A stretch of 64,000 bases of DNA from Shewanella fodinae. GTDB lineage: Bacteria > Pseudomonadota > Gammaproteobacteria > Enterobacterales > Shewanellaceae. The first letter of the stretch is position 1. Every line of letters begins with the position of its first letter. The notes under the pieces were generated by a model that did not search any database, was not told the DNA's origin, and worked only from the letters and a program-made list of their open reading frames with translations. Both the position numbers and the translations under genes were made by a program. This document shows positions 38,807 through 50,261 of the stretch, in pieces. The DNA is taken from the NCBI RefSeq assembly GCF_014651955.1, contig NZ_BMXW01000016.1, positions 21,854 through 85,853 on the forward strand. Direction: 5' to 3'.

Positions 38807-40876
38807 TTACTGTAGCAACGAGATATCAGCAATACGCAGGAATTGGTCACGCAATTGATTCAGCAGCGCTAAACGGTTATCGCGCAATTGTGCATCATCA
38901 GCCATCACCATCACTTGCTCAAAAAACAGGTCAACACTATCACGCAGTTGCGCCAGTAGTGTCAGCGCATGTTGATAGTCACCAGCTGCAAACAGTGGCT
39001 CTAATTGAGGGAGCAACGCTGCTAATGTTGTTGATAGTGCTTTTTCTGCAGGTTCAAGCAATAAGTTATTGTTCACTGTCTGGGGTAATTCCCCCGTAAC
39101 TTTTGACAGTATGTTAGACACGCGTTTATTGGCAGCCGCCAGCGCTGTAGCTTGTTCCAGTTCACGGAAGTGTGCTACTGCCAGAATGCGGTTATCAAAG
39201 TCGGTTGGTCTGGTGGGGTAGCGCGCCAGCACAGCCAAGATCACATCGGTACTTATACCTTTATCTTGGTACCAGGCGCGGAAACGTCCCATCAAAAATT
39301 CCAATACTTCTGTGGCAGTATTATCGTTGGAGAGGTTGCTACCATGTGCATTGACTGCATAGCCAATTAGATCAACCAGATCCAATGACAGTTTGTTTTC
39401 CACAATAATGCGCAGCACCCCGATAGCGGCACGGCGCAGTGCAAACGGATCAGCGGCTCCTTTAGGCGCTTGACCAATGCCGAAAATGCCGGTCAGGGTA
39501 TCTAGCTTTTCGGCCAGTGCTACCGCACAACTTACTGGTGCTGTTGGTACCGAATCGCCGGAAAAACGAGGTTTGTATTGCTCATCCAATGCCAGCGCTA
39601 CGGCTTCTGATTCACCATCTAAGCGAGCATAGTGCATTCCCATGGTGCCTTGCGTATCGGTAAACTCCATCACCATGTTGGTCATCAAATCCGTTTTTGA
39701 TAGCAGACCGGCACGTTTGGCGTCTGTTTCATTGGCATCTATGCCTGCTGCGATAAACCCTGCGACTTGGGATATGCGTTGTACGCGGTCTTTCAATGTG
39801 CCAAGTTGTTTCTGGAATATCACGCTATCTAAGCTGTCGATACGAGAGGCTAAGGTGTGTTTCTTATCGGTATTAAAGAAGAACTCTGCATCAGCCAGAC
39901 GCGGGCGCACGACTTTTTCATTACCGGCAATAATTTGTGATGGATCTTTCGATTCGATGTTGGCGACAAAGATGAAGTGAGGCATCAGTTTGCCTGTCAC
40001 ATCGAAAACCGGGAAGTACTTCTGGTCACCTTTCATTGTGTAGACCAGTGCTTCGGCGGGAACAGCTAAGAATTTTTCTTCAAATGCTGCGGTCAGTACC
40101 ACGGGCCATTCCACCAATGACGTGACTTCTTCTAGTAAGCTGTCACTGATATCGGCTTTACCACCTAGCGTTACTGCAGCGGCTTCGGCGTCAGTTTTGA
40201 TAATGGCTTTGCGTTTATCATAGTCAGCAATCACTTTACCGCGTTCGTATAAGGCGCTCAGATAGTTGTCCGCATGATCCAGTTCAAAACTGGCTTCGCC
40301 CATAAAGCGATGGCCGCGGATGGTTCTGGCTGAATCGATACCCAGCACTGTACCTGGAACGACTTTGTCACCCAGCAACATAGTAACGGTATGAACTGGC
40401 CGAATAAACTGAGTTTTATTACTGCCCCAACGCATGGGTTTTGGAATGGGAAGTTTATCTAATGCCTGTTGGGTCATAGCCGGTATCAGCGTTTCTGTGC
40501 TGACGCCTTCCACCTTGGCGTGATAAACCAGCCATTCACCTTTGTCGGTATTTAAGCGTTCTGCTTGGTCTACGGTAATACCATTACCACGGGCCCAACC
40601 TTGAGCCGCTTTAGTTGGCTTTCCGTCCGCATCAAAGGCGGCTGTCACTGATGGGCCGCGTTTTTCAACGACCTTGTCTTCCTGTGCCAGCGCTAGCTTC
40701 TCGATATAGAGTGCCAGTCTTCTGGGCGCGGCATACCAACATGCGTTAGCAAAGGGGAGTTCTGCTTTATTCAATTCTTCTGTGAAATTGGTCAGGAACG
40801 ATTCCGCCAAGCTGCGTAAGGCTTTGGGTGGGAGTTCTTCGGTACCGATTTCGATGAGTAAGTTTTCAAAATTCAT
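38807..40876 (-). CDS. glyS: Glycine--tRNA ligase beta subunit
   Basis: 689 residues, full length for the tetrameric alpha2-beta2 bacterial enzyme. It starts [22 protein letters not shown], the family signature, and ends in an anticodon-binding-like helical domain. The beta subunit binds tRNA while GlyQ catalyses glycine activation. It lies 12 bp downstream of glyQ in the same operon. Confidence 0.98.
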   Translation of the reverse strand: MNFENLLIEIGTEELPPKALRSLAESFLTNFTEELNKAELPFANACWYAAPRRLALYIEKLALAQEDKVVEKRGPSVTAAFDADGKPTKAAQGWARGNGITVDQAERLNTDKGEWLVYHAKVEGVSTETLIPAMTQQALDKLPIPKPMRWGSNKTQFIRPVHTVTMLLGDKVVPGTVLGIDSARTIRGHRFMGEASFELDHADNYLSALYERGKVIADYDKRKAIIKTDAEAAAVTLGGKADISDSLLEEVTSLVEWPVVLTAAFEEKFLAVPAEALVYTMKGDQKYFPVFDVTGKLMPHFIFVANIESKDPSQIIAGNEKVVRPRLADAEFFFNTDKKHTLASRIDSLDSVIFQKQLGTLKDRVQRISQVAGFIAAGIDANETDAKRAGLLSKTDLMTNMVMEFTDTQGTMGMHYARLDGESEAVALALDEQYKPRFSGDSVPTAPVSCAVALAEKLDTLTGIFGIGQAPKGAADPFALRRAAIGVLRIIVENKLSLDLVDLIGYAVNAHGSNLSNDNTATEVLEFLMGRFRAWYQDKGISTDVILAVLARYPTRPTDFDNRILAVAHFRELEQATALAAANKRVSNILSKVTGELPQTVNNNLLLEPAEKALSTTLAALLPQLEPLFAAGDYQHALTLLAQLRDSVDLFFEQVMVMADDAQLRDNRLALLNQLRDQFLRIADISLLQ

Positions 40877-40888
40877 TAGTGTCTGACC

Positions 40889-41794
40889 TCACTTACACAT
40901 TGGGAAACCCAGCGCCTCCCGGGCCTGGTAATAAGCTTCAGCAACCGCCTTGGCCATAGTACGAACGCGCAATATGTAGCGTTGCCTTTCGGTCACAGAA
41001 ATAGCATGGCGAGCATCCAGTAAATTGAATGCATGGGATGCTTTCATCACTTGTTCATAGGCGGGCAGTGGTAAGGGTTTTTCTAATGCCAGTAGTTGTT
41101 GGCAACTCTTCTCACACTGGTCAAACATCCCCAAAAGGAAATCTACATCGGCATATTCGAAGTTGTAGGTGGACTGCTCGACTTCGTTCTGATGAAAGAC
41201 GTCACCATAGGTGATCTTACCACGCGGACCATCTGTCCAGACTAGGTCATAGACACTGTTCACGCCTTGGATATACATAGCTAAACGTTCTAGGCCGTAG
41301 GTAATTTCACCGGTGACTGGACTGCATTCTAAGCCGCCAACTTGCTGAAAATACGTAAATTGTGTGACTTCCATACCGTTTAACCACACTTCCCAACCAA
41401 GCCCCCAGGCCCCTAGTGTTGGCGATTCCCAATTGTCTTCAACAAAGCGGATATCATGGATAGTGGGGTCAATACCCAATGCCTTTAATGAACCCAGGTA
41501 CAGTTCTTGGATGTTGTCCGGCGAAGGCTTTAGCACCACTTGAAACTGGTAGTAGTGCTGTAAGCGGTTAGGGTTTTCGCCGTAGCGGCCGTCAGTCGGT
41601 CGGCGTGAAGGTTGCACATAAGCACTGCTCATGGGCTCTGGCCCTAAAGAGCGGAGGAATGTTTGTGGGTGGAATGTTCCAGCACCGACCTCCATATCCA
41701 GGGGTTGCACGATTGCACAGCCTTGCTGTGCCCAATAATCCTGCAGGGTCAGAATGAAGCCCTGGAATGTTTTCACATCATATTTGGTCGTCAT
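40889..41794 (-). CDS. glyQ: Glycine--tRNA ligase alpha subunit
   Basis: 301 residues. Catalytic class II core: [34 protein letters not shown], then [20 protein letters not shown] carrying motif 2 residues. It forms glycyl-adenylate and charges tRNA-Gly together with GlyS. First gene of glyQS; the tag gene diverges 110 bp upstream. Confidence 0.98.
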   Translation of the reverse strand: MTTKYDVKTFQGFILTLQDYWAQQGCAIVQPLDMEVGAGTFHPQTFLRSLGPEPMSSAYVQPSRRPTDGRYGENPNRLQHYYQFQVVLKPSPDNIQELYLGSLKALGIDPTIHDIRFVEDNWESPTLGAWGLGWEVWLNGMEVTQFTYFQQVGGLECSPVTGEITYGLERLAMYIQGVNSVYDLVWTDGPRGKITYGDVFHQNEVEQSTYNFEYADVDFLLGMFDQCEKSCQQLLALEKPLPLPAYEQVMKASHAFNLLDARHAISVTERQRYILRVRTMAKAVAEAYYQAREALGFPMCK

Positions 41795-41903
41795 ATCTAC
41801 TGCTGTCAGCCGTCTATAGAAAATGGTTCCGATTATACCTTGTAGACCCTAGCTTATGTAGGTTATTTTTTATCGAGCTTTGGTTTTTAAAGGAATTCCT
41901 GAA

Positions 41904-42476
41904 ATGGAAAAACAACGTTGTGGCTGGGTTTCGACAGATCCTTTGTATCAGCAGTATCACGATGAAGTGTGGGGGCGGCCGGTTTTTGATGGTCAGCAAC
42001 TGTTTGCCAAATTGTGTTTGGATGGGCAGCAAGCGGGGTTGTCCTGGATTACTATTCTGCGTAAACAGGCCAATTACGAATCGCTGTTTGCTAATTTTGA
42101 TCCTCAACTTATTGCTACATATGATGATAGTAAAGTTGAGGAACTGCTGCAGAATCCGGGAATCGTCCGTAATCGGGCAAAGGTTAACTCTATTATTCAA
42201 AATGCCCGTGCCTATCTAAAATTTACGGAACAAGGTAATGATTTCTCAGAGTTTTTATGGAGTTTTGTCAATGGGAAACCCTTGGTCAATCAGCACGTGA
42301 GTTTGTCTGATGTCCCTGCACAAACGGCCGAGTCTGAAGCGATGTCTAAGGCGCTTAAAAAACTCGGTTTTAATTTTTGCGGCCCCACCATTTGTTACGC
42401 ATTTATGCAGGCAGTGGGAATGGTAAATGATCATTTAGTTGATTGTTTCTGTTATGCAGAAACAAATCAAAGCTAA
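41904..42476 (+). CDS. tag: DNA-3-methyladenine glycosylase I
   Basis: 190 residues from ATG 41904 (AAAGGAATTCC ribosome site); the longer frame from 41880 is unlikely. Family features: CGWVSTDPLYQQYHDEVWGRP with a zinc-binding Cys, DGQQAGLSWITILRKQANY with the substrate-pocket residues, GFNFCGPTICYAFMQAVGMVNDH with the other zinc ligands near the end. It removes 3-methyladenine from alkylated DNA. Divergent from glyQ. Confidence 0.96.
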   Translation: MEKQRCGWVSTDPLYQQYHDEVWGRPVFDGQQLFAKLCLDGQQAGLSWITILRKQANYESLFANFDPQLIATYDDSKVEELLQNPGIVRNRAKVNSIIQNARAYLKFTEQGNDFSEFLWSFVNGKPLVNQHVSLSDVPAQTAESEAMSKALKKLGFNFCGPTICYAFMQAVGMVNDHLVDCFCYAETNQS

Positions 42477-42505
42477 GACTAATTTTGTATTGTGTAGATG
42501 ATAGG

Positions 42506-42521
42506 TGTTCCACGTGGAACA
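42506..42521. promoter_or_regulatory. ParB-binding parS site (perfect palindrome)
   Basis: TGTTCCACGTGGAACA fits the bacterial parS consensus (TGTTNCACGTGAAACA, with the Pseudomonas-type GGAACA half). It extends to a 20-bp palindrome (42504-42523). It lies between tag and the MOSC gene, and a second site is 850 bp away. ParB loading here would place the site in the origin domain. Confidence 0.8.
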
Positions 42522-42564
42522 CCCTTCTGTTTATTCATCATCGAAGGGGATGGGGATTGGGCGG

Positions 42565-43011
42565 TTATTCAGGTTGATCTGAGAGAATAACATCATCACC
42601 TTTACTAGCAGTGCCACCACGCAATACCCTGCAGGTAACGCCTCCGCGCCAGTCAGCGGCCAATGCCGTTTCAAGTCCAGGGTATTCCAGCTCCATGTTC
42701 TTGCAAGGATTGGTTTCGCCAGTGATCTCCAGAATAATATTACCAATCTTTAGATACTGGCCTACCGAATCGGCATTAAAGCGAACACCTTCTACCAACA
42801 AATTGGCTCTTCTAGCTAGCCATGGAATGGAAGTGTTCAGCTCACAGCATGCATCTAACCATTGTAGTTTTGATAACACTGTGACTTGGCGGGGCCCCGG
42901 CTTTCCAAATATGTCTTGCTCAACACCTGTTTGTGTAGAAATAACAGCCTTGGCTACTTCCAACATTGGTGTCTTACGTCCTTCTTTAAAAGCTATTGCC
43001 ACTAGTTCCAT
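42565..43011 (-). CDS. MOSC-domain protein
   Basis: 148 residues. Small MOSC (molybdenum cofactor sulfurase C-terminal) beta-barrel protein: GVEQDIFGKPGPRQVTVLS at the start, NLLVEGVRF and GNIILEITGETNPCKNME, with the conserved Cys of the family in TNPCKNM, then GLETALAADWRGGVTCRVLRGG. Such proteins are thought to handle sulfur or Mo-cofactor ligands. It is directly downstream of tusA (10 bp), so the two sulfur-handling genes form an operon. Confidence 0.85.
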   Translation of the reverse strand: MELVAIAFKEGRKTPMLEVAKAVISTQTGVEQDIFGKPGPRQVTVLSKLQWLDACCELNTSIPWLARRANLLVEGVRFNADSVGQYLKIGNIILEITGETNPCKNMELEYPGLETALAADWRGGVTCRVLRGGTASKGDDVILSDQPE

Positions 43012-43021
43012 GGTATTCCCT

Positions 43022-43267
43022 TCAAAGTCCCTTTTTGATTAAGTAGCGGTAAGGTGCTGTGGTGATATCGCTTGCCACTAACGTATGATCCATAAACTGA
43101 CAAAAACTGGGAATATCGCGTGTTGTTGCAGGATCGTCAGCGATAATCAGAAGTGTTTCTCCTTCCGCCATATGCCGGACTTTTTTTCGTAGCATCATAA
43201 CTGGCTCTGGGCACCTTAATCCCAACGCGTCGAGCTGGTGTTGAGCGCAACCAAATTCTTGGTTCAT
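43022..43267 (-). CDS. tusA: Sulfur carrier protein TusA
   Basis: 81 residues from ATG 43267 (AGAGGTAACA in front), the standard size. The catalytic Cys is in [19 protein letters not shown] (CPxP-like motif). It relays persulfide sulfur from IscS to TusBCD/MnmA for 2-thiouridine in tRNA and to other sulfur pathways. It is in one unit with the MOSC gene. Confidence 0.97.
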   Translation of the reverse strand: MNQEFGCAQHQLDALGLRCPEPVMMLRKKVRHMAEGETLLIIADDPATTRDIPSFCQFMDHTLVASDITTAPYRYLIKKGL

Positions 43268-43357
43268 TGTTACCTCTAAACTCATAGACCAGAAATTTAG
43301 TAAGTATGTTACTGCAAGCTGGGGTATAGAACCAAGGACCGTGCAAACTTTTAAAAA

Positions 43358-43373
43358 TGTTCCACGTGAAACA
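43358..43373. promoter_or_regulatory. ParB-binding parS site
   Basis: TGTTCCACGTGAAACA matches the parS consensus at every fixed position. It sits between the tusA promoter and the fadA terminator. Confidence 0.88.
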
Positions 43374-43399
43374 AAAGGGCCAGCGACTTAGGCTGGCCC
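43372..43399 (-). terminator. Terminator of the fadBA operon
   Basis: GGGCCAGC/GCTGGCCC stem; on the minus strand it is followed by TTTTGTTT, which overlaps the edge of the adjacent parS site. Confidence 0.85.
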
Positions 43400-43426
43400 T
43401 GTATATTGGCGTTGCTAAAGCAAGAA

Positions 43427-44605
<1,179 letters not shown>

Positions 44606-46756
44606 TTAGTGCTGATAGTAGTGGCCATTTTCGGCAGCGAGTTGTCGCATAGCATCCGTCACCTGATACAGTGGCCCAAGATGAGCGTATTTATCTGCCC
44701 AAGCAACATAGTTGGCGAGCCCCATGGTTTCTACATAGCGGAATACGCCACCACGGAAAGGCGGGAAGCCGAGACCATATACCAACCCCATATCTGCTTC
44801 TGCCGGTGAGGCCACAATGCCTTCTTCAAGACAACGCACGGTTTCGTTAATCATTGGGATCATAGTTCTGGCAATAATTTCGTCGGCGCTAAACTCTTTT
44901 AATGATCCGAAAGCCGCCGCTAACAATTCATAAGTGATAGCATCTGTCTCTTTTTTGGGTTTGCCCTTTTTATCTGGATTATATCGATAAAAACCTTTGC
45001 CATTCTTTTGCCCTAGGCGATTTTGGGCAAACATCAGTTGTAACGCGTCTTGGCCACTGGTCGCCATCCTTTCAGGAAATCCTTGTGCCATCACTTCTTG
45101 TGCATGATGTCCCGTGTCCATACCAACGACATCTAGCAAATAAGCTGGGCCCATTGGCCAGCCAAACTGTTTTTCCATCACTTTGTCGACAACCGCAAAG
45201 TCAGCACCATCTGCAATTAAAGCATTGAAGCCGGCAAAGTAGGGGAACAGTACGCGATTGACAAAGAAGCCAGGGCAGTCATTCACAACAATCGGGGTTT
45301 TGCCCATCTTGCTGGCATAAGCAACAACAGTGGCGATAGTGCTATCTGAGGTGTCTTTACCGCGGATAACTTCTACCAACGGCATCTTATGAACGGGATT
45401 GAAAAAGTGCATACCGCAGAAGCGTTGTGGTTGTTTAAGGTTCTGAGCAAGTAAGTCAATGGATATCGTAGAAGTGTTGGAGGCAATAACTGCATCATCA
45501 GCCAGCACCTGCTCCACTTCAGCTAAAACCGCGCTTTTTACTTTTGGATTTTCAACCACTGCTTCAACCACGATATCGGCTTGCTTTACTGCTGAATAAT
45601 CTAAAGCTGGAGTGATAGCATTTAATACCTGCGCCATTTTCTGTGGCGATGAACGACCGCGTTCTACCTGCGCTGTTAGTAGTTTGGCTGCTTCTGATAG
45701 CCCCAATGTCAGCGCATTATCATTAATGTCTTTCATGACAATAGGAGTGCCTTTGCTGGCGCTCTGGTAGGCGATACCACCACCCATGATCCCCGCACCG
45801 AGTACTGCGGCATGTTGAACCTCATGGGCAGTCTTAATTGCCTTCTTAGCTTTGCTCTTCACCAATTGATCATTGAGGAATATACCGATGAGCGCTTGCG
45901 CCACATCCGTTTTAGCAAGCTTTATAAATGCTTGATGCTCTACTTGCAGCGCTTGTTCGCGGTCCATTGAGGCGGCTTGTTCTACGACGCCCACAGCTGC
46001 CATCGGCGCCGGATAGTGCTTACCCGCTACCGCAAAGACCATTCCTTTGGCGGTAGTAAAGGACATGAGTGCTTCCATCTTGTTCAACTGTAAAGCCTGT
46101 TGCTTCTGTGAGCGTCTGGCTTGCCAGTCAAGCTTGCCTGAGATGGCATCTTCTAACATTTGCAGTGCTACATTTTGTAAATTTTCTGGTGTAGTGACTG
46201 CGTCTAAGAAGCCAACTTTCAGGGCGTCATCAGGGCGATGCTCTTTCCCTGTGGTGATCCATTCAAGGGCGTTATCGGCACCAATAAGCCGAGGTAATCG
46301 CACCGTGCCACCAAACCCCGGAATAATCCCCAGCTTAGTTTCTGGCAGCCCCACCTTTGCGGAGTTATCTCCAATACGGAAATCAGTCGCCAAAATGACC
46401 TCACAACCACCACCGAGAGCATAACCGTTCACCGCTGCGGCGGTTGGGTAGGGCAAATCTTCCAGCTTATTGAAAATGCTGTTTGCCAACTGCAGCCACG
46501 ACAGTAGTACTTTATCTTCTTGCGCAAACAGTTCCAGAAATTCCGTGATATCGGCACCAACAATAAAGTTGTCTTTCGTGGAGGTCAGTAGCAGGCCGCG
46601 AATTTCTGCTGTCGCGCTGATAACATCCAGCGCTTCACTCACAGAGGCTAAGGTTTTACGATCAAATTTATTAACAGAACCATCTGAATTAAAACGAAGA
46701 GTTGCAATTTTGCTATCGAGCAGTTCAACTTGAATAGTATCGCTTTTATAGATCAT
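44606..46756 (-). CDS. fadB: Fatty acid oxidation complex alpha subunit FadB
   Basis: 716 residues. N-terminal enoyl-CoA hydratase/isomerase domain ([20 protein letters not shown] with the oxyanion glycine and the catalytic Glu; [13 protein letters not shown]). The C-terminal 3-hydroxyacyl-CoA dehydrogenase has a Rossmann motif ([14 protein letters not shown]), [17 protein letters not shown] and [12 protein letters not shown]. It carries out hydration and NAD-dependent oxidation in beta-oxidation. First gene of fadBA, with a PsrA-like palindrome about 90 bp upstream. Confidence 0.98.
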   Translation of the reverse strand: MIYKSDTIQVELLDSKIATLRFNSDGSVNKFDRKTLASVSEALDVISATAEIRGLLLTSTKDNFIVGADITEFLELFAQEDKVLLSWLQLANSIFNKLEDLPYPTAAAVNGYALGGGCEVILATDFRIGDNSAKVGLPETKLGIIPGFGGTVRLPRLIGADNALEWITTGKEHRPDDALKVGFLDAVTTPENLQNVALQMLEDAISGKLDWQARRSQKQQALQLNKMEALMSFTTAKGMVFAVAGKHYPAPMAAVGVVEQAASMDREQALQVEHQAFIKLAKTDVAQALIGIFLNDQLVKSKAKKAIKTAHEVQHAAVLGAGIMGGGIAYQSASKGTPIVMKDINDNALTLGLSEAAKLLTAQVERGRSSPQKMAQVLNAITPALDYSAVKQADIVVEAVVENPKVKSAVLAEVEQVLADDAVIASNTSTISIDLLAQNLKQPQRFCGMHFFNPVHKMPLVEVIRGKDTSDSTIATVVAYASKMGKTPIVVNDCPGFFVNRVLFPYFAGFNALIADGADFAVVDKVMEKQFGWPMGPAYLLDVVGMDTGHHAQEVMAQGFPERMATSGQDALQLMFAQNRLGQKNGKGFYRYNPDKKGKPKKETDAITYELLAAAFGSLKEFSADEIIARTMIPMINETVRCLEEGIVASPAEADMGLVYGLGFPPFRGGVFRYVETMGLANYVAWADKYAHLGPLYQVTDAMRQLAAENGHYYQH

Positions 46757-46847
46757 GCTTGCATTCCTTATGTGAGGGCTGCGAGGCTGGCGAGAAGTTA
46801 TTTGCTACTCAGTTTGCGGTGAAAAAGGACAAAATACAACACCCAAT

Positions 46848-46863
46848 TTAAACGATCGTTTAA
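46848..46863. promoter_or_regulatory. Candidate fatty-acid regulator operator (PsrA-like palindrome)
   Basis: TTAAACGATCGTTTAA is a perfect 16-bp palindrome 85-100 bp upstream of fadB. The AAAC-N4-GTTT core resembles sites of PsrA, the TetR-type fatty-acid regulator of many gammaproteobacteria including Shewanella. Confidence 0.5.
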
Positions 46864-47068
46864 TTTTGGTGACATTTGAGAAAGAGAAAAATTGTGAATT
46901 AAGTCACAACTATTTGATGCGGCTGACTTATTCCGAATAGAAAAAAGCCAATTCCAGGCGAATTATCCTTAAGTCGAATATCAGCGTTAACCGCAGCTGG
47001 GAGTTGAAGTAATACTTCGACAGCAGGCAGAATGGTGCTGTGACGTTGACTTTTAAATGAGGCTACTG

Positions 47069-47692
47069 GTGTCTGACAGTTACCCAATACCGAGTGGTGA
47101 GGTTGTTTTTGAAGAAGAGATTAAACACAGCCGCTTCGTGACAGTGCTATTCCATTGTCCATCTGTCGCTGCATTTAAAGACAAGCTGGCATCCATCAGG
47201 GAAGCTTATCCTGCAGCAACACATTACTGTCAAGCTGCCATAATGTCAGATCCAAGCGATGATACGGCGCTAACCTGCAGCGATGATGGCGAGCCTTCAG
47301 GTAGTGCGGGTCGACCGATGCTTAATGTGCTGAAAGGCTCAGGTATTGGTGAAGTTGGATCTATCGTCATTCGTTATTTTGGTGGCGTAGAGTTGGGTGT
47401 GGGCGGATTGGTGCGTGCTTACAGTTCGGGTGTTAAGCATGCACTAAAACAGCTGACATTGAGTACTAAAGTCAAAACGCTTGCTGCCAGTATATGTTGT
47501 GAATATGCGCAGTTGCCGGATGTAGAGCATTATCTGGGGCAGTTTAATGTGACTATTGTGGAACGGCAGTTCTCGGAACAAGTGTTATTACATCTGGCAA
47601 TACCTGTCTCTGCTCGAATCGCGCTGGCAGAGACACTGCAACGGATTAGTCAAGGGCAATTGCGACTTAGCTTTTCCAGTGAAGCCGCTTAA
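47069..47692 (+). CDS. yigZ: YigZ/IMPACT family protein
   Basis: About 207 residues from GTG 47069, chosen because it starts in the usual way (SDSYPIPSGEVVFEEEIKHSRF) and AGG lies ahead; ATG 47057 would add four residues. Signature: ALTCSDDGEPSGSAGRPMLNVL and IRYFGGVELGVGGLVRAYSSG. The C-terminal domain is ferredoxin-like. The homologous eukaryotic IMPACT modulates translation; the bacterial role is not settled. It precedes trkH by 54 bp. Confidence 0.95.
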   Translation: MSDSYPIPSGEVVFEEEIKHSRFVTVLFHCPSVAAFKDKLASIREAYPAATHYCQAAIMSDPSDDTALTCSDDGEPSGSAGRPMLNVLKGSGIGEVGSIVIRYFGGVELGVGGLVRAYSSGVKHALKQLTLSTKVKTLAASICCEYAQLPDVEHYLGQFNVTIVERQFSEQVLLHLAIPVSARIALAETLQRISQGQLRLSFSSEAA

Positions 47693-47746
47693 AAACTGTG
47701 TAACAATACGTCGCGGACCTACTAAGCAACATGGCAAAAGGGCTAA

Positions 47747-49204
47747 ATGCACTATCGCACTATTACCCGTATAACCGGATTACTGGTGGGCTTGTTTTCT
47801 CTCACTATGGTGCCTCCGGCGCTGGTGGCATTATTTTACGAAGATGGCGGGGGCGCAGCTTTTATCCAGGCATTTGTTCTTAGCCTGTTATTGGGATTTA
47901 TGCTGTGGTATCCCAATCGGCAACATAAGGCCGATTTGCGAACCCGGGAAGGTTTTCTTATCGTTGTTTTGTTTTGGACTGTGCTAGGTGTGATCGGGAC
48001 ATTACCGTTTTTGTTAGTGAAACAGCCGGAATTGTCGCTTGCTGATAGTGTTTTTGAGTCATTTTCAGCACTGACCACGACCGGAGCTACAGTCATCGTG
48101 GGGCTCGATCATTTACCCAAGGCCATCTTATTTTATCGACATCTGCTGCAATGGCTCGGTGGCATGGGGATCATTGTGCTGGCAGTTGCTATCCTGCCGG
48201 TTTTGGGTATTGGTGGTATGCAGCTATACCGGGCAGAGATCCCGGGGCCGGTAAAAGACACAAAAATGACGCCCAGGATAGCCGAGACCGCTAAAACACT
48301 ATGGTATATCTATTTGCTGCTAACTGTGGCCTGCGCGTTAGCATTTTGGTATGCCGGTATGGATCTGTTTGATGCTGTATGCCACGCTTTTTCGACTATC
48401 GCCATTGGTGGCTTCTCCACTCACGACGCTAGTATCGGCTATTATCAAAGTCCGCTGATAAATTTGATTTGCATGGTGTTTTTACTCATTGCTGCAGTGA
48501 ACTTCAGTCTGCATTTTGCAGCTTTTTCCCGACGCGGAATTAACTTTAGGGTGTATTTTCATGATGCTGAATTCAAAGCGCTGATCTTGATCCAACTGGT
48601 ATTGGGTGCCATCTGCTTTTTTACATTACTCCATAGTGGCATTTATGATTCGCCAGAAGAAACTCTAGATTATGCGTTATTCCAGGCGGTTTCTATCTCC
48701 ACAACCGCCGGATTCAGCACCGAGAGTTTTCACTCTTGGCCTTTGTTTTTACCCATTTTACTGATTTTTTCTAGCTTCATTGGTGGCAGCGGCGGTTCGA
48801 CCGCGGGTGGTATCAAGGTGATTCGGGTGGTGTTGCTGTTTTTACAAGGTGCGCGGGAGCTTAAGCGGCTGATCCATCCTAAGGCAATGTTTGCTATCCG
48901 TATTGGCAACCGTTCATTATCGGACCGAGTGGTGGATGCGGTATGGGGGTTCTTTTCAGCATATACTCTGGTGTTTCTCATCAGCATGCTAATTTTGATG
49001 GCGCTTGGCATGGATGCTATCTCGTCGTTTAGTGCTACTGCGGCTTGTCTGAATAACCTTGGCCCTGGATTAGGTACGGTGGCGTCCAACTATGCCAATG
49101 TGTCAGATGGTGCCAAGTATGTGCTGGTGGTGGGCATGTTGTTCGGTCGCCTAGAAATATTTACTTTACTGGTACTTTTTACCCCAACTTTTTGGAAAGA
49201 CTGA
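47747..49204 (+). CDS. trkH: TrkH-type potassium uptake membrane subunit (copy 1)
   Basis: 485 residues. Potassium-channel-like transporter with four pore repeats; filter regions visible at SALTTTGATVIVG, TIAIGGFSTHD, STTAGFST and CLNNLGPGLG. It imports K+ together with cytosolic TrkA (encoded at 52256). Its stop overlaps the start of a hemG gene by one base (TGATG). A second, divergent TrkH lies 3 kb downstream with its own hemG neighbour. Confidence 0.96.
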   Translation: MHYRTITRITGLLVGLFSLTMVPPALVALFYEDGGGAAFIQAFVLSLLLGFMLWYPNRQHKADLRTREGFLIVVLFWTVLGVIGTLPFLLVKQPELSLADSVFESFSALTTTGATVIVGLDHLPKAILFYRHLLQWLGGMGIIVLAVAILPVLGIGGMQLYRAEIPGPVKDTKMTPRIAETAKTLWYIYLLLTVACALAFWYAGMDLFDAVCHAFSTIAIGGFSTHDASIGYYQSPLINLICMVFLLIAAVNFSLHFAAFSRRGINFRVYFHDAEFKALILIQLVLGAICFFTLLHSGIYDSPEETLDYALFQAVSISTTAGFSTESFHSWPLFLPILLIFSSFIGGSGGSTAGGIKVIRVVLLFLQGARELKRLIHPKAMFAIRIGNRSLSDRVVDAVWGFFSAYTLVFLISMLILMALGMDAISSFSATAACLNNLGPGLGTVASNYANVSDGAKYVLVVGMLFGRLEIFTLLVLFTPTFWKD

Positions 49205-49731
49205 TGTGTAATACCCTGATTATTTATTCAACGGTGGATGGACAGACTAGGCGAATTTGCCAAGCGATGGCGACGGAGCTAGAGCAAGCTGGAGAGCATG
49301 TGACTTTCAGTGAGCTTTCCGAGACCACGGAAGAACAGCTGCAGCATTGTGACAAAGTGCTGATTGGTGCCAGTATCCGTTATGGCAAACATCGTCCAGC
49401 GCTCTATCAGTTTGTTAATCGCTATAAGACGTTGCTGGATGGTAGGAAAAACGCCTTTTTTAGTGTGAATGTGGTGGCGCGTAAGCCAGAGAAAAATACA
49501 CCGCAGACCAACCCCTACATGCTGAAATTTCAGCAATTGTCGCTTTGGCAACCGCAGCAATTGGGGGTGTTTGCTGGCAGAATCGTTTACGCCGATTATG
49601 GCTGGTTAGACCGCACAGCAATCCGCTTTATCATGTGGTTAACCAAAGGTCCCACCGACACCTCCCAGGCCTATGAATTTACAGACTGGGAGCAGGTGCG
49701 GCAGTTTGCGAGGGAATTTGCGGCCCGCTGA
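49204..49731 (+). CDS. hemG: HemG-type protoporphyrinogen oxidase / flavodoxin-like (copy 1)
   Basis: 175 residues from ATG 49204. Flavodoxin fold: FMN phosphate loop YSTVDGQTRRICQ, flavin-contact segments VLIGASIRYGKHRPALYQFV and FFSVNVVARKPEKN. The long insert loop and the end motif (KGPTDTSQAYEFTDW) mark the HemG branch. It oxidises protoporphyrinogen IX to protoporphyrin IX using quinones. It is translationally coupled to trkH, as in other Shewanella. Whether both HemG copies act in haem synthesis is unknown. Confidence 0.93.
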   Translation: MCNTLIIYSTVDGQTRRICQAMATELEQAGEHVTFSELSETTEEQLQHCDKVLIGASIRYGKHRPALYQFVNRYKTLLDGRKNAFFSVNVVARKPEKNTPQTNPYMLKFQQLSLWQPQQLGVFAGRIVYADYGWLDRTAIRFIMWLTKGPTDTSQAYEFTDWEQVRQFAREFAAR

Positions 49732-49735
49732 TATG

Positions 49736-50053
49736 TTAACACTCAGCGGAGCAGAATTTGCGGTGAAGAATAGAAATAACTTCAGTAACTTGCTGATTTT
49801 TAAGGCTGTAATAGACGATTTGGGAACTCTTTCGGGTGTCGACCAGATCTTCTGCGCGCAATACTGCTAGATGCTGAGATAATGCTGATTGGCTCAGTGG
49901 TACCGCTTCATTGATCTCGGTTACGCTGAGTTCTTTATCCAGCAGTAAGCAAAGGATCATTAGCCGATACGGATTCGCAACCGCCTTTAACCATTTTGCG
50001 GCAATCTCTGCGTTCGACAACATAGCGTCAATGTTAATATCTACGGGTGGCAT
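49736..50053 (-). CDS. ArsR-family regulator, BigR/YgaV-like
   Basis: 105 residues from ATG 50053 (GAGGTAATA ahead). ArsR winged helix-turn-helix: VANPYRLMILCLLL, then PLSQSALSQHLAVLRAEDLV and a beta wing RKSSQIVYYSL. One Cys in the LCLL position and two more at the C terminus (KFCSAEC) resemble the cysteine pair of YgaV/BigR/SqrR persulfide sensors. The three Cys could sense sulfane sulfur or redox state (inference). It sits between the two hemG genes, and its start is divergent from the second one. Confidence 0.9.
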   Translation of the reverse strand: MPPVDINIDAMLSNAEIAAKWLKAVANPYRLMILCLLLDKELSVTEINEAVPLSQSALSQHLAVLRAEDLVDTRKSSQIVYYSLKNQQVTEVISILHRKFCSAEC

Positions 50054-50261
50054 GTTTACTATTACCTCTACTTCTTGATTAGATGATTCTAATTGAATGT
50101 TACGTGTCGGACAACTCACCAGTCTTTTAGCTGGATCCCACTTTTACCATCAAAACACAGCCACTGCTTGTCCTATTTGGTAATTATCACTTTATTTTAC
50201 TTTCATATCCGTCATTATCATCTTTTATTGTTGATTTTTATTAGGTTGAGCAGGTATTGCT

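Noticed and set aside
41767..42219. A 150-codon plus frame overlapping tag and glyQ
   Set aside because: It crosses the start of glyQ and the tag gene in a different frame; tag itself has the family motifs.
46899..47087. Minus frame between fadB and yigZ
   Set aside because: It overlaps the yigZ start, lacks a ribosome site and matches no family.
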